From the NCBI GenBank assembly GCA_900469345.1, contig UBWZ01000011.1, positions 1 through 64,000 of the forward strand: a DNA stretch of 64,000 bases, read 5' to 3'. Made by a program: the position numbers and the translations under genes. This document shows, in pieces, positions 18,379 to 27,793 of this stretch. The notes under the pieces are model-generated. The model had not been told where the DNA came from. It saw only the letters and a list, made by a program, of their open reading frames with translations, and ran no database searches. Origin of the DNA: Hyphomicrobiales bacterium (GTDB lineage: Bacteria; Pseudomonadota; Alphaproteobacteria; Rhizobiales; Rhizobiaceae). How positions within the stretch are numbered: the stretch's first letter is position 1; the number at the start of each line of letters is the position of its first letter.

Positions 18379-20109
18379 GTGGCGGTTACGGCAGCGGTTT
18401 TGAAACGGGACGAGACGGTCGGCGCGGCTGCGCCCTTCGTGGAGCAGATGGAGCTGGCGCGCTCTCGCATCGAGGAGCGGTTCCTGGAGGGAGGCGCCGC
18501 GCTGTTGTCCATCCTCGACGTGCTGAACAAGCTCGTCGCCTCGCTCGATCAGGTCACCGGTTCCCTCGACGAGGAAACCGCCAACGCGACCATGGCCGAG
18601 CTCGAAAGCACCGTCACGCATCTGTCCAAACTGAGCGAGATCGAGACCGCGCGTCAGGAGCGGTTCCTGGATATTGCCGGCGCCGAACAGAACCTGCGTC
18701 CCCATGTCGACGACATGCAGGAAACCCTGCGCTACCTGCGCACCTTTGCCGTCACCGCCAAGATCACCGGCGCGGGCATCCCCGATTTTGCGGGCTTTGC
18801 CGAGGAAATCCTTCAGAGGATCCAGGACGGAACGCGTCAGGTCAATGATTTCGCCGACAAGCTGCACCAGCTGGGCAGCGGGCTTGGGCCGATCCGCGTC
18901 AAGGGCCAGAAAATCATTGAGAGCTACGACCAGACCATTCCCCGGATTGTCGCCGGCCTGTCGAGCGGCGGTGTCGAGATCGGCAAGCAGCGCCGCGTTC
19001 TGATGCAGCGCGCCGACAGCGTGCGTGCCATCGCAAAGGGCATCCAGAACAAGCTGGCCTCCACCTTGTCGGCCATGCAGGTCGGCGACATCACCCGCCA
19101 GCGCATCGAGCACTGCCAGTCCAGCCTGCAGATCCTGGATGCCTATCTCGGTTCGCCGGAGGCCGACGCGCTCGATCAGGCGCAGAAGGATAGTCTTTCA
19201 CAGGTCATCCGTGAGCTCGTTTCGCTCCAGCTCAACCAGGCGATCGCCGATTTCGACCGCGATACCGCCAAGATCGTCACGACGGTCGCGAGTTTCCGCA
19301 GCGATGTCATGGAGATCGACGCGCTTCGTCGGACCATGGGCGATGGCGGCGAGGAGGCGGGCGACAATGCCATGCGACAGCTGGAAGTCGGCGTCGGCGC
19401 CGCCCGCAGCGCAGTGCGCGAAATCGAGGCGGTCGCCCAGGAAGCGGCCATGCTCAGCCGCACGACGGCAGACACGGTCGCCCAGCTGCTCAAGGGCATC
19501 GGCGTCGTCCAGCTGGTGCGCACCGACATTCACTACATGGCGCTGAACACCAACCTGCGCTGCAGCAAGATTGGCGAAGAAGGCCGGGCGATCAACGTCG
19601 TCACGGCGGAGCTGCGCAATTTCGCGGCCCTTCTGGACCAGACCGCCGACAAGATCCTCGCCGAACTGCAGACGCTGGAGGTTGCCGCCGCCAAGCTCAA
19701 CGCCGTCGATGAAGGTCGCGACGAGGCCTCGCTCGACCGGCGTCTCGAAATCGCCATGGCCAGCATTCGTGCCGTGGGCGACCGCATGGATCTGGAGATG
19801 CAGGGCCTCAGCAGCCAGAGCGAAGCAGCCGTCGGCGACATGGACCGCTCGCTGGCGCGGCTCGATTTCAATGCCGAGCTCGGCGAGATCCTGCGGGCCT
19901 GCGCCGACAAGTTTTCAGCCGGGCCGGCCAGCCGCGCGGCGGGCCTCGATCAGCCGATCGCCGATCTCGGTCATCGCATCGGGCGGCTCTATACCATGGT
20001 CTCGGAGCGCGAGCTGCATGCCCACGTGCTCGGCACGGCGGCGCCGGTCGAGACTGCCGTGGTCGCGTCGGTGATGAGCGACGAGGACATCGACGACGCC
20101 CTGTTTTAA
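18379..20109 (+). CDS. Soluble chemoreceptor-like coiled-coil protein
   Basis: A 576-residue, almost wholly helical protein without signal peptide or membrane segment. Around residues 373-420 it has a divergent version of the receptor hairpin tip: GIGVVQLVRTDIHYMALNTNLR then IGEEGRAINVVTAELRNFA, which lines up with the receptor tip ([17 protein letters not shown] and [16 protein letters not shown]). Several consensus positions differ. Long flanking coiled coils mirror a receptor signalling domain on both sides. The GTG at 18379 follows AAGGGG by 10 bases. It diverges from the che operon and is probably a cytoplasmic adaptor or receptor of the same pathway. I do not know a characterised homologue. 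Confidence 0.8.
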   Translation: MAVTAAVLKRDETVGAAAPFVEQMELARSRIEERFLEGGAALLSILDVLNKLVASLDQVTGSLDEETANATMAELESTVTHLSKLSEIETARQERFLDIAGAEQNLRPHVDDMQETLRYLRTFAVTAKITGAGIPDFAGFAEEILQRIQDGTRQVNDFADKLHQLGSGLGPIRVKGQKIIESYDQTIPRIVAGLSSGGVEIGKQRRVLMQRADSVRAIAKGIQNKLASTLSAMQVGDITRQRIEHCQSSLQILDAYLGSPEADALDQAQKDSLSQVIRELVSLQLNQAIADFDRDTAKIVTTVASFRSDVMEIDALRRTMGDGGEEAGDNAMRQLEVGVGAARSAVREIEAVAQEAAMLSRTTADTVAQLLKGIGVVQLVRTDIHYMALNTNLRCSKIGEEGRAINVVTAELRNFAALLDQTADKILAELQTLEVAAAKLNAVDEGRDEASLDRRLEIAMASIRAVGDRMDLEMQGLSSQSEAAVGDMDRSLARLDFNAELGEILRACADKFSAGPASRAAGLDQPIADLGHRIGRLYTMVSERELHAHVLGTAAPVETAVVASVMSDEDIDDALF

Positions 20110-20167
20110 GTGGCTCCAGGCGGATAAGGCGCCGGAGCGCCATGCGGGGCAGGCCGATATTCTTGGC

Positions 20168-20193
20168 CCTGCCGCCTTGACCTTTGCGGCAGG
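20168..20193 (+). other. Perfect hairpin after the soluble receptor-like gene
   Basis: An 8-bp perfect stem (CCTGCCGC with GCGGCAGG) with a 10-base loop lies 58 bases after the stop codon and 78 bases before rbfA. It lacks a T run, so it may be an RNA 3-prime end stabiliser or a Rho-assisted end rather than an intrinsic terminator. It marks the join between the chemosensory cluster and the translation genes. Confidence 0.45.
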
Positions 20194-20270
20194 CTGGGTC
20201 ATTTGACCGCCAATGCTGATGAAGCACGCGATGCGGGACGATCCCCGGCGGTGCTCGACAAGAGAAACAA

Positions 20271-20672
20271 ATGACAAAAGCAACATCCTCGGCGCCGTCA
20301 CAGCGCATGCTTCGCGTTGGCGAACAGGTCCGCGCCGCCATCACCCAGGTTCTGCAGCGCGGCGAAGTGCCCGACGAACTGATCGGCAAGACGGTCATCT
20401 CGGTATCCGAAGTGCGCATGTCGCCGGACTTGAAGATCGCCACGGCCTTTGTGACGCCGCTCGGTCTGCCGGACCATCAGGCGGTCATCGATGCCCTCAA
20501 TCGCAATGCGCGATTGATCCGTTTCCGCCTGAGCGGCCTTTTGCGGCAGATGAAATACATGCCGGAAGTTCGTTTCCGCGACGATACCAGCTTCGACAAC
20601 TACAAGAAGATCGACGAGCTGCTGCGCTCGCCCGAGGTCCAGCGCGACCTCGACGGCGACACCGAAGAATAG
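20271..20672 (+). CDS. rbfA: 30S ribosome-binding factor RbfA
   Basis: RbfA binds the free 30S subunit and is needed for 16S rRNA 5-prime end maturation, mainly in the cold. The 133-residue protein contains the KH-like fold with [33 protein letters not shown] and the late [19 protein letters not shown] block. The length is typical. It is followed by truB after 17 bases. In most bacteria infB lies directly upstream; here the upstream gene is the receptor-like coding sequence, so rbfA must use a promoter within the 161-base gap. Confidence 0.96.
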   Translation: MTKATSSAPSQRMLRVGEQVRAAITQVLQRGEVPDELIGKTVISVSEVRMSPDLKIATAFVTPLGLPDHQAVIDALNRNARLIRFRLSGLLRQMKYMPEVRFRDDTSFDNYKKIDELLRSPEVQRDLDGDTEE

Positions 20673-20689
20673 AACAGCCAAGAGCATTC

Positions 20690-21619
20690 ATGTCCAAACC
20701 ACGTAAACCCAAGGGCCGCCCGGTTTCCGGCTGGCTTATCCTCGACAAGCCCGTGGATTTCGGCTCGACCGAAGCCGTGTCCAAGATCAAGTGGCTGTTC
20801 AACGCCCAGAAGGCCGGCCATGCGGGGACGCTCGATCCCTTGGCATCCGGCATGCTGCCGATCGCGCTCGGCGATGCCACCAAGACGGTTCCCTACGTTA
20901 TGGATGGTCGCAAGATTTACGAATTCTCGGTGACCTGGGGCGAGGAACGGTCAACGGACGACCTTGAAGGCGACGTGACGGAGACATCCGCGCTTCGTCC
21001 GACCGAAGAGGCGATCCGCGCCCTCCTGCCCGGCTACACCGGCACCATCAGCCAGATCCCGCCGCAGTTCTCCGCCATCAAGATTGCCGGTGAGCGGGCC
21101 TATGACCTGGCCCGTGACGGCGAGACGGTCGAGATCCCGTCGCGCGAGGTGGAGATCTTCCGCCTGACCCTGCTCGGCGTCGAAGCTGACACCGCCCATT
21201 TCGAGGTCGAATGCGGCAAGGGCACCTATGTGCGCGCACTCGCCCGCGATTTCGGCCGCGACCTCGGCTGCTATGGCCATGTGTCCGACCTGCGCCGCAC
21301 CTTCGTGGCGCCGTTCGGCGAGGACAAGATGGTGCCGCTTGCGGATCTCGTCGCGCTGGAAGCGATCGAGGACCGCGAGGAACGGCTGGCAGCGCTCGAC
21401 GCCTTGCTGATCGACACCGCCGAAGCGCTGTCGAACCTCACGCATCTGCCGGTCAGCGACGATCAGGCCCATCGCCTCAAGATGGGCAATCCGGTCATCC
21501 TGCGCGGTCGCAGCGCCCCGGTCGCCGAAGCGGAGGTCTACGCCACGGCGCGCGGCAAGCTGATCGCGATCGGCGAGATCGAGCAGGGCGAATTCCGGCC
21601 GAAGCGGGTCTTCGGCTGA
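20690..21619 (+). CDS. truB: tRNA pseudouridine(55) synthase TruB
   Basis: TruB converts uridine 55 of tRNA to pseudouridine. The 309-residue protein has [14 protein letters not shown] at the N-terminus and [14 protein letters not shown] with the catalytic aspartate (about residue 48). [17 protein letters not shown] and [12 protein letters not shown] follow, with a C-terminal PUA-like extension (NPVILRGR). I set the start at the ATG at 20690, where the family begins. It follows rbfA closely and is co-transcribed with it; rpsO follows after 173 bases and may have its own promoter. Confidence 0.97.
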   Translation: MSKPRKPKGRPVSGWLILDKPVDFGSTEAVSKIKWLFNAQKAGHAGTLDPLASGMLPIALGDATKTVPYVMDGRKIYEFSVTWGEERSTDDLEGDVTETSALRPTEEAIRALLPGYTGTISQIPPQFSAIKIAGERAYDLARDGETVEIPSREVEIFRLTLLGVEADTAHFEVECGKGTYVRALARDFGRDLGCYGHVSDLRRTFVAPFGEDKMVPLADLVALEAIEDREERLAALDALLIDTAEALSNLTHLPVSDDQAHRLKMGNPVILRGRSAPVAEAEVYATARGKLIAIGEIEQGEFRPKRVFG

Positions 21620-21792
21620 GAGCCTGACCCGGCGGCCGTGCAACGGGCCTCTTCCCTTTGCACCCTGGATAGTCTATAGGCAGCGCCAGCACAAAGCAGG
21701 CTCTGCCGCGCCTTTTGCTTTTCATGGCCAAAGCTGAACGACATCTCGGCTTTTGGCGTCATTTTTCTCCTCTCCATAGAAAGGATCACACG

Positions 21793-22062
21793 ATGTCGAT
21801 CACTGCAGAGCGCAAGGCTGCGCTCATCAAGGAATACGCAACCGTTGAAGGCGATACCGGTTCTCCGGAAGTCCAGGTCGCGATCCTCACGGAACGCATC
21901 AACAACCTGACTGAGCACTTCAAGGGCCACAAGAAGGACAACCACTCCCGTCGTGGCCTTCTGACGATGGTATCCACCCGTCGTTCGCTTCTTGACTATC
22001 TCAAGAAGAAGGACGAAGGCCGTTACAGCAAGATCATTGCTGCTCTGGGCATCCGTCGCTAA
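21793..22062 (+). CDS. rpsO: 30S ribosomal protein S15
   Basis: The 89-residue S15 protein binds the central domain of 16S rRNA early in 30S assembly. It shows the standard sequence [15 protein letters not shown], the [20 protein letters not shown] helix and [18 protein letters not shown]. The start ATG at 21793 is the conserved one; the upstream ATG in the same frame is not used in the family. AAGGATCA precedes it. Codon use is strongly biased, as expected of a highly expressed gene. It precedes pnp, which is the common bacterial order. Confidence 0.98.
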   Translation: MSITAERKAALIKEYATVEGDTGSPEVQVAILTERINNLTEHFKGHKKDNHSRRGLLTMVSTRRSLLDYLKKKDEGRYSKIIAALGIRR

Positions 22063-22068
22063 GACCTT

Positions 22069-22105
22069 TTCGGCGGGCTCGGACACGGGCTCGCCGAATG
22101 CTTTT
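22069..22105 (+). terminator. Terminator after rpsO
   Basis: A 10-bp stem with one G-T pair (22069-22078 with 22089-22098) and a 10-base loop is followed by TGCTTTT. It begins 6 bases after the rpsO stop codon. In the enteric rpsO-pnp arrangement, partial termination at the equivalent place and RNA processing set the rpsO to pnp ratio; the same may hold here. Confidence 0.7.
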
Positions 22106-22389
22106 CGGGCCGGCGCCCGATGAATGACGTAACGGCTCCGACTATGGAGCAACAAGACTGTCGCGGACCCGGATGGGCCGGATCTGCCAAACAAACCGCT
22201 GACCTGTCATGGGGCAGGATTGCCGGATGCTTTCGGCCCGAGCCCGCGAGGCTTTGGTCACGGCTCTTTCAAAGAGCAGCCGGAACGCAAAGCCTCCCGT
22301 TGTCTTGCCCGTGATGTGTCGCATGGATTGCGGTCGACTGTACGCTGCGCTTCTGGCGATGCGTGCGCTCCCGCATTGAAGGACTAGAG
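22106..22389 (+). promoter_or_regulatory. pnp leader region with hairpins
   Basis: The rest of the 327-base rpsO-pnp gap holds no gene. It contains a short hairpin (GGCTCC near 22136 with GGAGC) and a 15-base perfect palindrome at 22263-22277 (GCTCTTT with AAAGAGC). Structured leaders of pnp are the target of RNase III and PNPase autoregulation in enterics. Whether these stems serve that purpose is inferred from position only. Confidence 0.45.
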
Positions 22390-24522
22390 ATGTTCAATAC
22401 TCATTCTGTCGAAATCGAATGGGCCGGCCGCCCGCTGAAGCTGGAAACGGGCAAGATTGCCCGCCAGGCCGACGGCGCCGTTCTGGCCACCTATGGTGAA
22501 ACCGTCGTTCTCGCGACCGTCGTTTCGGCCAAGTCGCCGAAGCCGGGCCAGGACTTCTTCCCGCTCACCGTCAACTACCAGGAAAAGACCTACGCGGCCG
22601 GCAAGATCCCCGGCGGCTATTTCAAGCGCGAAGGCCGTCCGAGCGAGAAGGAAACGCTGGTTTCCCGCCTCATCGACCGCCCGATCCGCCCGCTGTTTCC
22701 GGAAGGCTACAAGAACGACACCCAGGTCGTCGTCACCGTCGTCCAGCACGATCTTGAAAATGATCCCGACGTGCTCGCCATGGTCGCCACCTCGGCTGCG
22801 CTGACGCTGTCGGGCATCCCCTTCATGGGCCCGATCGGCGGCGCCCGCGTCGGCTACATCAACGGCGAATACGTGCTCAACCCGCATCTCGACGAGATGG
22901 ACGAGTCGGTTCTCGATCTCGTCGTTGCCGGCACCCAGGACGCCGTCCTGATGGTCGAATCGGAAGCCAAGGAACTCAACGAAGACGTCATGCTCGGCGC
23001 CGTCATGTTCGGCCACAAGGGCTTCCAGCCGGTGATCGACGCGATCATCAAGCTTGCCGAAGTCGCCGCCAAGGAGCCGCGTGAATTCGAAGCGGAAGAT
23101 CATTCCGCCCTCGAAGGCGAGATGCTGCAGCACTTCGAAGCCGAACTCCGCGACGCCTACAAGATCACCCAGAAGGCCGACCGCTACAGCGCCGTCGATG
23201 CCGTCAAGGCCAAGGTCAAGGCGCACTTCTTCCCGGAAGGCGCGGAAGCCCGGTACTCGAGCGAAGTTATCGGCTCCGTCTTCAAGCACCTGCAGGCAAA
23301 GATCGTCCGCTGGAACATCCTCGACACCAAGAGCCGCATCGACGGCCGCGATCTTGAAACGGTTCGCGCCATCGTCTCGGAAGTCGGCGTCCTGCCGCGC
23401 ACCCACGGTTCGGCTCTGTTCACCCGCGGCGAGACCCAGGCGATCGTCGTTGCCACGCTCGGTACCGGCGAAGACGAACAGTACGTCGACTCGCTCACCG
23501 GCATGTACAAGGAACGCTTCCTTCTGCATTACAACTTCCCGCCCTACTCGGTCGGTGAAACGGGCCGCATGGGCTCCCCGGGCCGTCGCGAAATCGGCCA
23601 CGGCAAGCTGGCATGGCGCGCTATCCGCCCGATGCTGCCGTCGGCGGAACAGTTCCCCTACACGCTGCGCGTCGTTTCCGAGATCACCGAGTCGAACGGC
23701 TCGTCGTCGATGGCAACGGTCTGCGGCACCTCGCTCGCACTGATGGATGCCGGCGTACCTCTGGCCAAGCCGGTTGCCGGCATTGCCATGGGCCTCATCC
23801 TCGAGGGTGAGCGCTTCGCGGTTCTCTCCGACATTCTCGGCGACGAAGACCACCTCGGCGACATGGACTTCAAGGTCGCCGGCACCGCCGACGGCATCAC
23901 CTCGCTGCAGATGGACATCAAGATCGCCGGCATCACCGAAGAGATCATGAAGGTCGCGCTCGGCCAGGCCCAGGGTGGTCGCAAGCACATCCTCGGCGAA
24001 ATGGCCAATGCCATCTCCGAAGGCCGTGGCCAGCTCGGCGAATTCGCACCGCGCATCGAAGTCATGAACATCCCGGTCGACAAGATCCGCGAAGTCATCG
24101 GCTCCGGCGGCAAGGTCATCCGCGAAATCGTTGAAAAGACCGGCGCCAAGATCAACATCGAAGACGACGGCACGATCAAGATCGCATCGTCCTCCGGCAA
24201 GGAGATCGAAGCTGCCCGCAAGTGGATCCACTCCATCGTGGCTGAGCCGGAAGTCGGCCAGATCTACGAAGGCACCGTGGTGAAGACCGCCGATTTCGGC
24301 GCCTTCGTAAACTTCTTCGGCGCCCGCGACGGTCTCGTCCACATCTCGCAGCTCGCCTCCGAGCGCGTTGCCAAGACCCAGGACATCGTCAAGGAAGGCG
24401 ACAAGGTCTGGGTCAAGCTGATGGGCTTCGACGAGCGTGGCAAGGTTCGCCTGTCGATGAAGGTTGTCGACCAGGCCACCGGCCAGGAAATCAAGAAGGC
24501 TGAAGGCGAAGCTGCAGAGTAA
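22390..24522 (+). CDS. pnp: Polyribonucleotide nucleotidyltransferase (PNPase)
   Basis: PNPase degrades RNA from the 3-prime end with phosphate and takes part in the degradosome and sRNA metabolism. The 710-residue product has two RNase PH domains ([15 protein letters not shown] near residue 40; [11 protein letters not shown] and the second-core [13 protein letters not shown] later). A KH domain follows ([20 protein letters not shown], about 557-580), then an S1 domain ([17 protein letters not shown], about 633-650). The length is standard. The ATG at 22390 starts the conserved [16 protein letters not shown]. Strong codon bias indicates high expression. Confidence 0.98.
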   Translation: MFNTHSVEIEWAGRPLKLETGKIARQADGAVLATYGETVVLATVVSAKSPKPGQDFFPLTVNYQEKTYAAGKIPGGYFKREGRPSEKETLVSRLIDRPIRPLFPEGYKNDTQVVVTVVQHDLENDPDVLAMVATSAALTLSGIPFMGPIGGARVGYINGEYVLNPHLDEMDESVLDLVVAGTQDAVLMVESEAKELNEDVMLGAVMFGHKGFQPVIDAIIKLAEVAAKEPREFEAEDHSALEGEMLQHFEAELRDAYKITQKADRYSAVDAVKAKVKAHFFPEGAEARYSSEVIGSVFKHLQAKIVRWNILDTKSRIDGRDLETVRAIVSEVGVLPRTHGSALFTRGETQAIVVATLGTGEDEQYVDSLTGMYKERFLLHYNFPPYSVGETGRMGSPGRREIGHGKLAWRAIRPMLPSAEQFPYTLRVVSEITESNGSSSMATVCGTSLALMDAGVPLAKPVAGIAMGLILEGERFAVLSDILGDEDHLGDMDFKVAGTADGITSLQMDIKIAGITEEIMKVALGQAQGGRKHILGEMANAISEGRGQLGEFAPRIEVMNIPVDKIREVIGSGGKVIREIVEKTGAKINIEDDGTIKIASSSGKEIEAARKWIHSIVAEPEVGQIYEGTVVKTADFGAFVNFFGARDGLVHISQLASERVAKTQDIVKEGDKVWVKLMGFDERGKVRLSMKVVDQATGQEIKKAEGEAAE

Positions 24523-24547
24523 GCTTCCCTCCTCCTTGCGAGAAACG

Positions 24548-24575
24548 AGGCGCGGAAGCTCTCCGCGCCTTTTCT
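24548..24575 (+). terminator. Intrinsic terminator after pnp
   Basis: A perfect 8-bp GC-rich stem (AGGCGCGG with CCGCGCCT) and a 7-base loop are followed by TTTCTTT. It lies 26 bases past the pnp stop codon and 33 bases before the methyltransferase, so the methyltransferase either relies on readthrough or has a promoter close to its start. Confidence 0.85.
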
Positions 24576-24607
24576 TTATCTGACGCACCACGATTCGAGA
24601 CCGCACC

Positions 24608-25615
24608 ATGAGCCGCGACGCCCTGAAGACCCTGTTCCATCCCTTTGCGACCGAAGCCGTGCCCATGCCGGGCGAGGGGGAGCGCGTCCTGTTTCTGGGC
24701 GCCGAGGCGGGCCAGCCGCTGCCGGACGACTTCAAGGCTGAACTGACCAAGGTGCAGCCGTTCCGACCGCTGTTCCGCATGCTGGGCGACAATGCCTTTC
24801 CGCACGCCGAGGGCAGCGACTATGACGGCGCCCTCATCCTGTGCGGCAAGCATCGCGGCGAGAACGAGGATCGCGTCGCCGAAGCGCTGGAACGGGTTCG
24901 CCCCGGCGGCATGATCGTCATTGCCGGCGGCAAGGAAGACGGCATCCAGACGCTGCGCACGACGCTGCTGAAACTCGGCGTGACGCTCGATTACACACCG
25001 AAATACCACGGCGTTGCCATCTGGCTGGCCCGTCCGCAGAATGCGGACGATCTCGTCAAGGCGTTGAAGAAATCGACGGTCGTCATCGAGGCCCGATACG
25101 AGACGGCGCCCGGCATGTTCTCGCACGAAAAGGTCGATGGCGGTTCCGAGCTTCTGGCAAGCCGCCTGCCGACCGATTTCGACGGCAATGCTGCCGATTT
25201 CGGCGCCGGCTGGGGTTATCTCTCGATCATGCTGGCGGAGAAATCGCGCCGGGTAAACCGCATCGACCTGTTTGAAGCCGACTGGAACGCGTTGGAGTTT
25301 GCCAAGAAGAACCTTGCCCGCAATTCCCCCGATCTGGAGGCGCGCTTCTTCTGGCAGGATCTGGGAACGGAACCGGCGAGAGAAAAATACGATCTGGTGA
25401 TCATGAACCCGCCGTTCCATGAGACGCAGGCCGCCGATCCGGAGATCGGCAAGACGGTCATCCGTGCCGCGGCAACGGCGCTGCGCAGCGGCGGCCGGCT
25501 GATGATGGTCGCCAATCGCGGCATGCCCTACGAGCCGCTGCTGGGGGAATTGTTCCGCGAAAGCGGCGAGACCTGCCGCAATGCCCGTTTCAAGGTGCTC
25601 TGGGCCCGCAAGTAG
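24608..25615 (+). CDS. RsmC-like class I methyltransferase (probable rRNA guanine-N2)
   Basis: A 335-residue S-adenosylmethionine-dependent methyltransferase. The layout is that of RsmC/RlmG proteins: an inactive N-terminal methyltransferase-like half (about residues 1-165, with a degenerate glycine loop), then an active C-terminal half. The C-terminal half has DFGAGWGYLSIML (about 199-211) for cofactor binding and the MNPPFH motif (about 268-273) typical of enzymes that act on base amino groups. The substrate is likely 16S rRNA G1207 or an equivalent guanine. It follows pnp in the same direction, which is the order I know from Ensifer. Confidence in the class is high and in the exact base modest. 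Confidence 0.88.
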   Translation: MSRDALKTLFHPFATEAVPMPGEGERVLFLGAEAGQPLPDDFKAELTKVQPFRPLFRMLGDNAFPHAEGSDYDGALILCGKHRGENEDRVAEALERVRPGGMIVIAGGKEDGIQTLRTTLLKLGVTLDYTPKYHGVAIWLARPQNADDLVKALKKSTVVIEARYETAPGMFSHEKVDGGSELLASRLPTDFDGNAADFGAGWGYLSIMLAEKSRRVNRIDLFEADWNALEFAKKNLARNSPDLEARFFWQDLGTEPAREKYDLVIMNPPFHETQAADPEIGKTVIRAAATALRSGGRLMMVANRGMPYEPLLGELFRESGETCRNARFKVLWARK

Positions 25616-25677
25616 CGGGTACCGCGGTTTCGGGGCCGGCCCACGCCGTATTCCGCACGCAGTCAGCTAGTCAGAGA

Positions 25678-25701
25678 AACGGGGCCGCTTGGGCCCCGTT
25701 T
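25678..25701. terminator. Bidirectional terminator between methyltransferase and fabI
   Basis: A 10-bp perfect stem (AAACGGGGCC with GGCCCCGTTT) has A and T tracts on both sides of the GC core, so it works for both converging genes: TTTTGCTG follows on the plus strand and a T-rich arm on the minus strand. It lies 62 bases after the methyltransferase stop and 10 after the fabI stop. Confidence 0.85.
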
Positions 25702-25710
25702 TGCTGTGTT

Positions 25711-26517
25711 CTATTCGACGTCCGCGCCGCGCAGGCGCTCGAGCGCCGGCAGCGAGGTTATGCTGTAGCCCGAATCCACATAGTGGATTTCGCCCGTGAC
25801 GCCACGCGACCAGTCCGACAGCAGGTAGACGGCGGATCCGCCGATATCCTCGATGGTGGGGGTGCGGCGCAGCGGCGCGTTCTTCTGGTTCCAGGAGTAG
25901 ATGGCGCGCGCGTCCGAAATCCCGGCGCCGGCGAGCGTGCGGACGGGACCGGCCGAGATCGCGTTGACGCGGATGTCGTTCGGACCGTAGTCGGCGGCCA
26001 GATAGCGCACGGAGGCTTCCAGCGCGGCCTTGGCGACACCCATCACGTTGTAGTTCGGAATGACGCGCTGCGAGCCGTTATAGGTGAGCGTCAGCATCGA
26101 TCCGCCTGCATTCATGATGCTCGCGGCGCGCTTGGCGATCTCGGTGAACGAGAAGCAGGAGATCACCATGGTGCGGCTGAAGTTCTCGCGCGTGGTATCG
26201 GCGTAAAGCCCCTTCAGCTCGTTCTTGTCCGAAAAGCCGATCGCATGGACGAGGAAGTCGATGCTGCCCCAGCGCTCCTTGATGGCGGCGAAGGTGGCGT
26301 CGACCGACGCGATATCCTCCACGTCGCAGGGAATGACGAAATCGGAATTCACTTCGCCGGCCAGCGGCTTGACGCGCTTGCCGAGCGCCTCGCCCTGGAA
26401 GGTGAAGGCAAGCTCGGCGCCCTGCGCCGCCAGCGCCTTGGAGATCCCCCAGGCGATGGAGTGATTGTTGGCGACCCCCATGATCAGGCCGCGTTTTCCC
26501 TGCATGATACCCGTCAT
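25711..26517 (-). CDS. fabI: Enoyl-[acyl-carrier-protein] reductase (NADH) FabI
   Basis: FabI carries out the last reduction of each fatty acid elongation cycle. The 268-residue product is a short-chain dehydrogenase of the FabI type: GVANNHSIAWGISKAL for NADH binding, then the catalytic Tyr and Lys in NYNVMGVAKAALE (Tyr-x6-Lys, about residues 156-170). NAISAGPVRTLAGAGI and the late EDIGGSAVYLLSDW follow. The start at 26517 gives the normal family N-terminus (MTGIMQGKRGLIMG) and lies 4 bases after the fabB stop; the longer frame upstream is inside fabB. It is the third gene of fabA-fabB-fabI. Confidence 0.96.
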   Translation of the reverse strand: MTGIMQGKRGLIMGVANNHSIAWGISKALAAQGAELAFTFQGEALGKRVKPLAGEVNSDFVIPCDVEDIASVDATFAAIKERWGSIDFLVHAIGFSDKNELKGLYADTTRENFSRTMVISCFSFTEIAKRAASIMNAGGSMLTLTYNGSQRVIPNYNVMGVAKAALEASVRYLAADYGPNDIRVNAISAGPVRTLAGAGISDARAIYSWNQKNAPLRRTPTIEDIGGSAVYLLSDWSRGVTGEIHYVDSGYSITSLPALERLRGADVE

Positions 26518-26521
26518 GGAT

Positions 26522-27745
26522 TTACCCGTTATAGCGCTGGAAGACGAGCGTGGCATTGGTGCCGCCGAACCCGAAGGAGTTGGAGAGGACGGTGTCGATC
26601 TTGGCGTCGTCAATGCGCTTGCGCACGATCGGAACGCCCTCGAATTCCGGATCGAGGGTTTCGATGTGCGCGCTTTCGCCGATGAAGCGCTCCTGCATCA
26701 TCAAAAGGCCGTAGATCGATTCCTGCACGCCGGCCGCGCCGAGCGAATGGCCCGTCAGCGATTTGGTCGACTGGATATGCGGGATCTTCGACCCGAACAC
26801 TTCCCGGATGGCGCCGATTTCCTTGGAATCGCCGACCGGCGTGGAGGTGCCGTGCGTGTTGATGTAGTCGACTTCGCCCTGCACGGTGGCAAGCGCCTGG
26901 CGCATGCAGCGAATGGCGCCTTCGCCCGACGGCGCAACCATGTCGTAGCCGTCCGACGTGGCGCCGTAGCCGGTGATTTCCGCATAGATCTTGGCGCCGC
27001 GGGCCTTGGCGTGCTCGAGCTCCTCGAGAACGAGGACACCGGCACCGCCGGCGATCACGAAGCCGTCGCGGCTGACGTCATAGGCGCGCGAAGCGGTCGA
27101 TGGCGTGTCGTTGTATTTCGAGGACATGGCGCCCATGGCGTCGAACAGGTTCGACATCGTCCAGTCGAGATCCTCGTGTCCGCCGGCAAACATCATGTCC
27201 TGCTTGCCCCACTGGATCATTTCAGCCGCGTTGCCGATGCAATGCGCCGAAGTCGAGCAGGCGGACGAGATGGAATAGTTGACGCCGTGGATTTTGAACC
27301 AGGTGGCAAGCGTTGCCGACGCCGTCGACGACATCGCCTTCGGCACCGCGAACGGGCCGATGCGCTTCGGGCTGTTGTTCTTGATGGTGATGTCCGCCGC
27401 CTCGATCAGCGTGCGGGTGGACGGCCCACCCGAACCCATGATGATGCCGACGCGTTCGTTCTGGCCGTAGTCGGACTCTTCGAGGCCGGAATCGGCGATC
27501 GCCTGCTTCATGGCGACGTGGTTCCAGGCGCCGCCCTGGCTGAGGAAGCGCATCGCGCGGCGATCGACCAGCTCGGCAGGATCGAGGTTGGGGTTGCCCC
27601 ACACCTGGCACTTGAAGCCGTGTTCCGCAAAATCGGGGGAGAAAGAAATACCCGACTTCGCCTGCCGCAAGGATTCGGTGACTTCGGCCGCGTCGTTTCC
27701 GATCGAAGACACGATACCGAGGCCCGTGACAACTACCCGTCTCAT
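26522..27745 (-). CDS. fabB: Beta-ketoacyl-ACP synthase I FabB
   Basis: FabB condenses acyl-ACP with malonyl-ACP and is essential for elongating the cis-3-decenoyl intermediate made by FabA. The 407-residue thiolase-fold protein has the nucleophile in SACSTSAHC (about residue 163) and the two catalytic histidines in [11 protein letters not shown] and TGHSLGAAG. The final [11 protein letters not shown] is also typical. The start [17 protein letters not shown] is standard. It lies 48 bases after fabA and 4 before fabI. The pairing with FabA indicates the anaerobic route to unsaturated fatty acids. Confidence 0.97.
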   Translation of the reverse strand: MRRVVVTGLGIVSSIGNDAAEVTESLRQAKSGISFSPDFAEHGFKCQVWGNPNLDPAELVDRRAMRFLSQGGAWNHVAMKQAIADSGLEESDYGQNERVGIIMGSGGPSTRTLIEAADITIKNNSPKRIGPFAVPKAMSSTASATLATWFKIHGVNYSISSACSTSAHCIGNAAEMIQWGKQDMMFAGGHEDLDWTMSNLFDAMGAMSSKYNDTPSTASRAYDVSRDGFVIAGGAGVLVLEELEHAKARGAKIYAEITGYGATSDGYDMVAPSGEGAIRCMRQALATVQGEVDYINTHGTSTPVGDSKEIGAIREVFGSKIPHIQSTKSLTGHSLGAAGVQESIYGLLMMQERFIGESAHIETLDPEFEGVPIVRKRIDDAKIDTVLSNSFGFGGTNATLVFQRYNG

Positions 27746-27793
27746 CTGATCAACCTTTTTTCCGTGTTCCTGCCCTGGGCGATTGCTCCGCCC

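Noticed and set aside
22384..24792. An 802-codon open frame on the minus strand opposite pnp
   Set aside because: The composition is biased and no motif is present; pnp on the plus strand is complete and unmistakable. Strong codon bias in pnp creates the long antisense frame.
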